Shown: piece by piece, positions 59,670 through 64,000 of the stretch
Layout: every line of letters begins with the position of its first letter
Position numbering within the stretch: the stretch's first letter is position 1
Assembly: GCA_963726335.1 (NCBI GenBank)
Contig: CAVSCD010000014.1
Location: 128,304-192,303 of the forward strand
Direction: 5' to 3'
DNA length: 64,000 nt
Source of the DNA: CAVSCD01 sp963726335
Lineage (GTDB): Bacteria > Acidobacteriota > Aminicenantia > Aminicenantales > UBA8522
Translations under genes and position numbers: made by a program
The notes under the pieces: generated by a model
What the model saw: the letters and a program-made list of their open reading frames with translations, nothing else
Told to the model about the DNA's origin: nothing
Database searches by the model: none

Positions 59670-60331
59670 TTATCTATCTTTATAAATTACGTCTGTGAAA
59701 TTCTTGAGGATTCTACCTTTCTTCTTATCTATAAGAATAAATGTGTGTCTTTCTGTCATATGTTTTTTGAAAAGTTCTATAAATTGGTTTTTTGATAATG
59801 ATAATCTATTTTCCTCTGCTATATCATTTAATGCGTCATCATCGTAAGGATTAAAAATAAAACGGTAATGAGCTAATTGACGTATATTTCTCGGTATATC
59901 CTTGAAATATTGAGAAGTTAATATAACGGATATATTACACATGCCTGCCCTCTTAAAATATAATAAGCAACACACTATGTCGTATTATTAAACACCTGAA
60001 TCCGCATAATCATCTAATATAATCATAATCTGCCGTAATTTTATTCCCTTTTTCTTTTGTTCTTTCTGATAATTTAATAGTTGGTCATTACCAAATTCAT
60101 CGGTAAGCGAATCATATATAGAGCCACCAAGTTTTTCACAACACAATCATTCATAGTTTTAGAATGAGAATTTGTCCGCTATTTTTTTCCAGAAGAAATT
60201 GCTCCGACATACAATGTTGTAGAAGACTTGGAAATACAGAGTAGAGGAAGGGAGATTAGGATGTATTTCTATGACTCGATCTGGACGGTCGTATTTTGTA
60301 ATATTCTGAGGTCAATAGGTTTTTTTGGCAT
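59670..60331 (-). CDS. A32-like (FtsK/HerA) genome-packaging ATPase, several frameshifts
   Basis: Starts MPKKPIDLRIL at 60331. Shifted frames give a Walker A-like YVGAISSGKK (near 60,195) and Walker B IMIILDDYADSG (near 60,010). The intact C-terminal part reads MCNISVILTSQYFKDIPRNI, RQLAHYRFIFNPYDDDALND and TFILIDKKKGRIL. The order Walker A, Walker B, then SQ-x(n)-IR-N is that of the A32-like packaging ATPases of Polintons, virophages and NCLDVs. It would pump viral DNA into capsids. Repaired length is about 220 residues. Confidence 0.8.
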
Positions 60332-60372
60332 ATTATATTAAGAGTTTATTTAAAGATGTTAAGCGTCATATT

Positions 60373-60798
60373 TTACTGAAAAAATTTCCTTTTATTTATA
60401 GAAATACCATTAAATTCATTAAATTCATCGTCTATTTCAAGGGGATTTGGTCTGCCTCTTTTTCTTCTTAGGAACGCCCTTTAAATTCATTGGACTCTGG
60501 GCGAAATCTTTACCAATGAAGGCTGGTTCGTGTAACTTTAGAGTTGTGGACGGGTAACGGGTTCATAAATAACTGGAATTCTTATACCATCTATTGTAAT
60601 ACTTTTCTCTTGAATACGAATAGCATCTGGTTTAAAGATATCTAATAGATTAGTATCGACGGAAAAATTCTGAGGTTTGGGTGGTTTAAGATACTTGTAC
60701 TTTGTTCGTTCATCAAATATATTAATATTTTGATTATTTTTAAAAGATTGTTGTTGAATCCATTGTTGCTCCTTGCTTGAAGCGTTGATACTAGCCAT
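60373..60798 (-). CDS. Basic protein with AT-hook-like motif, one frameshift
   Basis: MASINASSKEQQWIQQQSFK begins the protein; residues to about 86 are intact (KSITIDGIRIPVIYEPVTRP). A shift near 60,540 joins LHEPAFIGKDFAQSPMNLKG and VPKKKRGRPNPLEIDDEFNE, with a KRGRP AT-hook core. It ends NKRKFFQ. Possibly DNA-associated inside the virion; the family is unknown. It lies upstream of the ATPase on the same strand. Confidence 0.55.
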
Positions 60799-60837
60799 AT
60801 TTTAATGTAAGTAAATAAAAGAACATTAGCAGTAGTC

Positions 60838-61310
60838 TAATGCCAGATATTTCGTCTGAGAGGATTGAAATAAATAGTTTGTGATTCATCTTCGCTTTCG
60901 CTTTCAGAAGAACTTGGAGGTGTCGCCTTTTTCTTTTTCTTCTTTTTCTTATCCTTCTTTGGTTTAACTTCTTCTTCTTCTTCTTCTTCTGAGGAATCTT
61001 CGGGTTCTTCAGGTTTTTTTATTTTCTTTGATTCTGGACTCAACAATATCGCTAACAACTTGCTCTTTCTTTTCATCCAAAGCTTGTACCTGTTTAATAA
61101 GGTCTTCAATATCTATTCCCCGAGCAGTAAGAGATTCTAATTTTTTCAATGCTTCCTTACTTTTATCGTAAAGTGGTTTACGTAGTGCTCGAGCATTTTC
61201 GAGATGTTTCTTCTTTGCTTCGCTGTCAGGTTTCTTTACTCGTCCCTTTTTAGTTAATTGGGCTAATGGTTGGGTACACTTTCTTCTTGTTCCGCCATAA
61301 CGGCATCCAT
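60838..61310 (-). CDS. Highly charged coiled-coil protein, two frameshifts
   Basis: From ATG 61310 (MDAVMAEQ), then after a shift LAQLTKKGRVKKPDSEAKKK, ALRKPLYDKSKEALKKLESL and GIDIEDLIKQVQALDEKKEQ. A second shift leads to a Glu run followed by a Lys run and SSSESESEDE, ending PLRRNIWH. Strong coiled-coil and mixed-charge character suggests a structural or DNA-compacting protein. Unknown family. Confidence 0.5.
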
Positions 61311-61404
61311 AATAGGTTGAAGATCGTGTTCAGTTTCGCTCTTATTTTAATGTTATATTATAAAAATAATCCTTTATTGGATTTTATTTACTTATATAAA
61401 ATAG

Positions 61405-62060
61405 ATGAGTCAACAAATTATTATCAATAGTACACTACGAGAAGCTGGAAGTGCATCTGCTACAGATTTTGTTTATAATATTAAAGACCTAACAAAAGAA
61501 AAAGCAGACCTTCAGATTTCCGTGGGTACTATTACTATTCCGAGGTCTTACTATTCTATTAATTCCCGAAATGATACATTAGCTTTAGGAACAAGTCAAA
61601 CTATTACTCTTAAACAGTCCACACCAACAACAACTCAATTCATAACTGATTTCTAAAAAAAAATTCATTAGGAATTACATTTGCTTATGATACAAGTACT
61701 CTTGGTTTCACGTTCACTTCTGGAGTTACAGCCTTCAATATTGGAGTTCCAACAGATACCTCTTATAAATACCTGGGACTAAGAGCTGGAACACACGTTT
61801 CAGCTGGAGTTACTGCACCATTTATTTTAACTTCAGACCAAACTGTGGATTTTTCAGGAACAGACGAATTAGTTATAGAGACATGATTTAATTTATGGAG
61901 TACATCAAACCACAACCAAAATCATAATAGACTAATTTCATTATATCCAGCAGCAGCATTTGGTGATTTTATCAATTTTAATGGAAGTGCTTTTATATCT
62001 CTGTATTCAATGGCTTCTTCTAATTTTTTGAAATATTTACAAAGAGTTCCTTTTTTATAA
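61405..62060 (+). CDS. Candidate virion structural protein, one frameshift and one in-frame TGA
   Basis: MSQQIIINSTLREAGSASAT, DFVYNIKDLTKEKADLQISV and GTITIPRSYYSINSRNDTLA resemble the N-terminus of beta-rich structural proteins of Polinton-like viruses and related viruses (short leader, then a strand ending in IPxSxYxINxxN). A shift at an A9 run (61,656-61,664) joins NSLGITFAYDTSTLGFTFTS, KYLGLRAGTHVSAGVTAPFI and DQTVDFSGTDELVIET. A TGA at about 61,885 follows, then FNLWSTSNHNQNHNRLISLY. I cannot say whether it is the penton/minor capsid protein. Confidence 0.5.
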
Positions 62061-62222
62061 ACTCTCCAAGGGCTCGTTTTGCGTTTTTTTAAAAGGATAT
62101 ATATTTACCATATAATAGAGTTGCTGATTTATCATATTTTTCCAAATTATTCAAAACAATTACCCTATGGGCTAGTGCTTCCTCAAATATAAGTAAGAAA
62201 ATGTTTGATATGTCTATTTTTA

Positions 62223-62565
62223 TTAATTCTTATAGAAACTCTTATGTCCCAAATTAGACTGATTTGTCATATTTTGCGCATTTTGTCTAGGAGTCACCCA
62301 TCGTAAATTATCAAGAGAATTATTAAGGGGTTTTCTATCAATATAGTCAACAACATTACTACCTTCAATTCTTTCAATAAATGCATTTGCCAATAGAATA
62401 TTAAACTTTTAGTAATATTGGTTATTTATTCTTATTCAAATGAACACAATAATAACCATTACTATTCTTTATTTGAACTATAAATTTATTTGTTTTTTGT
62501 TTCCATACATCTCCTTCTATACTAATCCAATAATCTGGAAATTCTTCAATTCGTTTAAATAACAT
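62223..62565 (-). CDS. Second NUMOD4/HNH endonuclease, one frameshift
   Basis: MLFKRIEEFPDYWISIEGDV is a NUMOD4 start, followed by VWKQKTNKFIVQIKNSNGYY. After a shift near 62,410 comes the HNH part: LLANAFIERIEGSNVVDYID, RKPLNNSLDNLRWVTPRQNA and QNMTNQSNLG. It is short (about 113 residues) and shares the layout of the first endonuclease but with clearly different sequence, so the element carries two homing-type nucleases. Confidence 0.75.
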
Positions 62566-62609
62566 TTATTTTTTGATTTTACAATTTCAGTTTTTTTATA
62601 AACTTACAA

Positions 62610-62996
62610 TAAATTATCGGTATATTTAAACAGATAAAACAGGTTGGAAAACGATTCCTACAGCATGTAAATCTGGCAAACGCTAAAAGAGTATTAGCTA
62701 TAAGTACCGATGCACTGAAATTAATCGAAGAAGTCTCTCCATATCTAAGTAAGCATTCAGATATATTTAAAAAATAATTAAGTCTCCAGGATACAATACG
62801 TTTAGTAAGGGAGTACACCTGGCAGACAACCTATTAAATAGGGGGGCAGCTATGAGTGGGAAGAATACTGAGCATATTAATCCACCAAATGAAAATTCAA
62901 AAGATCTCCGCCCACGCAGAACAAATTGCTAATAATATGCAAGCTCTACCAGTCGAGCGCGCAAGTATGAGTACTGGATCAAGAAGACGACGATAA
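62610..62996 (+). CDS. Small basic helical protein, frame-disrupted
   Basis: Coding-like pieces: KQIKQVGKRFLQHVNLANAK, RVLAISTDALKLIEEVSPYL, then GVHLADNLLNRGAAMSGKNT and, after another shift, AEQIANNMQALPVERASMST with an Arg-rich end (GSRRRR, stop 62996). The amphipathic N-terminal helix and Arg-rich tail recall minor capsid or core proteins of adenovirus-like lineages; this is speculative. The start is not visible. Confidence 0.35.
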
Positions 62997-63066
62997 TGTT
63001 AAAAAAAATATTATTTTACATAATAACCTTAGCAATTATGTAATAATATAAGCTTAATTAAATAAA

Positions 63067-63180
63067 ATGTTTATGAGAACACTTGATAATTCCAGAATTA
63101 TTAGAGTAGACCTTGTAACAGGTATTTGTTTTTTTGATTCGGGAATTAGAATTGGTACGTTTGGGAACCACTATTTATAA
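63067..63180 (+). CDS. Very small open frame, unknown
   Basis: 37 residues, MFMRTLDNSRIIRVDLVTGI, then CFFDSGIRIGTFGNHYL. It may continue in another frame (NNLIGITVNNTISNINNY) to about 63,245. Not recognised. Confidence 0.3.
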   Translation: MFMRTLDNSRIIRVDLVTGICFFDSGIRIGTFGNHYL

Positions 63181-63227
63181 TAATAACAATCTAATAGGAA
63201 TTACAGTTAATAATACAATTAGTAATA

Positions 63228-63413
63228 TCAATAATTATAATTTATAGAATGCACTATATCCATTACTTCTTGAAACCTAGAATGCGTCTCATTCAACAGT
63301 AGAATTTGTTTGTCGTTTATTTTTATCTCAATGCTGTCACCGCCATTTTCATTAATACAGGAACTATTACACGGGAATATTACCTTTAATTTGTTAAGTA
63401 CGATATCGAACAT
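63228..63413 (-). CDS. Small hypothetical protein
   Basis: 61 residues, MFDIVLNKLKVIFPCNSSCI then NENGGDSIEIKINDKQILLL. No family is recognised. It lies downstream of the fibre gene on the same strand. Confidence 0.4.
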   Translation of the reverse strand: MFDIVLNKLKVIFPCNSSCINENGGDSIEIKINDKQILLLNETHSRFQEVMDIVHSINYNY

Positions 63414-63458
63414 AGGGTTACTTTAAGATTGTAATTTTCATATTTTAGTAATCTTCTC

Positions 63459-64000
63459 TCATTCTTCAATGCGGTTTTTAAGTTTCTTAATTTCAATCAT
63501 CCCCAATAACATTAGTTGATTGTAATCTACGGAGAGTATCCCATCATTACTTTTACCTGTAATATTAAATTCCCCTTGTATTTCTTTTATATTTTCAGCA
63601 ATAACTCCTAATTTATTATTATGCGTTTCATTATTTTTAAGGTCGTATCTAACAAATTCTAAATTGTCAAATATTTCATTGTCTGGAACTTCTGATATAT
63701 TCTTTTTAATTTCTCTTGAACTATTTATTAACCAACTGTTAGCATATCCAGAACCCGCTGGAATTACGACATTTGAAGTTTCAACTCTCATCGTTTCACT
63801 TGATGAACCTGCCGTATAGAATTTTATATTATTACCATACGTAAGTATATAACCATTATCGCTACTATCCAACCCAACTTTTAGAATCCCATTTGTCCCT
63901 GTAGAAATCCATCTACATTCTGCAGTATTTCCAGATAAATTATTAAAAGCACAAAGCAATCCTCCACTAACATTATTAACGGTCAAACTATCACTTATAG
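63459..64000 (-). CDS. Fibre/tail-type protein with C-terminal S74 intramolecular chaperone domain (partial)
   Basis: The frame is open to the window edge, so the N-terminus is outside. The visible part is beta-rich and Gly/Asn/Ser-rich (GGLLCAFNNLSGNTAECRWI, GSSSETMRVETSNVVIPAGS). It ends in a Peptidase_S74 domain: NSSREIKKNISEV gives the Ser-Lys region, followed by LEFVRYDL, KLGVIAENIKEI and DYNQLMLLGMIEIKKLKNRI. S74 domains trimerise fibre proteins and then cut themselves off. In this context it is probably a host-binding fibre. Confidence 0.85.
   Translation of the reverse strand, partial: ISDSLTVNNVSGGLLCAFNNLSGNTAECRWISTGTNGILKVGLDSSDNGYILTYGNNIKFYTAGSSSETMRVETSNVVIPAGSGYANSWLINSSREIKKNISEVPDNEIFDNLEFVRYDLKNNETHNNKLGVIAENIKEIQGEFNITGKSNDGILSVDYNQLMLLGMIEIKKLKNRIEE

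Overview
This window does not read as one natural piece of DNA. It looks like a long-read (nanopore-type) assembly product in which sequences from unrelated organisms are joined. Sequences matching the standard ligation adapter, as I remember it, remain at three places (about 35,406-35,446, 40,667-40,692 and 43,363-43,380). Base composition, codon use, gene style and error density change at or near these points and again near 39.8, 48.7 and 55.9 kb.

Region A (1-35.4 kb) is a high-GC, tightly packed bacterial chromosome segment. Its gene style resembles Candidatus Aminicenantes/Acidobacteriota, but that taxon is inferred. It carries a rpe operon, threonine aldolase, a membrane Hdr-like Fe-S protein, a TonB-dependent receptor, dihydrolipoamide dehydrogenase and a sulfatase-fold lipoprotein. 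It also holds a complex I operon nuoABCDEFGHI that stops before nuoJ, a metallo-beta-lactamase-fold hydrolase, malic enzyme, two L,D-transpeptidases and a dnaK-dnaJ-hspR heat-shock operon. These are followed by a DnaC-like ATPase, a two-component system and an ARPP-1 protein. Near its end is a tRNA-Asn gene split inside the anticodon by a 245-nt group I intron. Frameshifts are rare for most of A and become dense in the last kilobase.

Region B (35.45-39.79 kb) is about 15 copies of a roughly 90-99-residue repeat from one very large repetitive protein, broken by many indels. Region C (39.8-40.66 kb) is AT-rich, apparently eukaryotic DNA with a tRNA-like sequence and a candidate exon. Region D1 (40.69-43.36 kb) is Bacteroidales-like: a damaged superoxide dismutase and an M16 peptidase. 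Region D2 (43.38-about 48.65 kb) is gammaproteobacterial: TPR protein, DUF3450, MotA/TolQ/ExbB, DedA, DUF1232 and LysE genes.

Region F (48.7-55.9 kb) is eukaryotic, about 50% GC. It holds a SthA-like NAD(P) transhydrogenase gene with small GT-AG introns and a C2H2 zinc-finger transcription factor. Region G (55.9-64 kb) is AT-rich and looks like part of a Polinton-like virus or virophage: a retroviral-type integrase, an A32-like packaging ATPase, a small zinc-ribbon protein, a candidate virion protein, a fibre with an S74 chaperone domain and two NUMOD4/HNH endonucleases.

The best biological leads are the tRNA-Asn intron, the viral element in G, the giant repeat protein in B and the intron-bearing SthA gene in F. 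Each needs checking in clean reads, because the joins between regions are probably artefacts.
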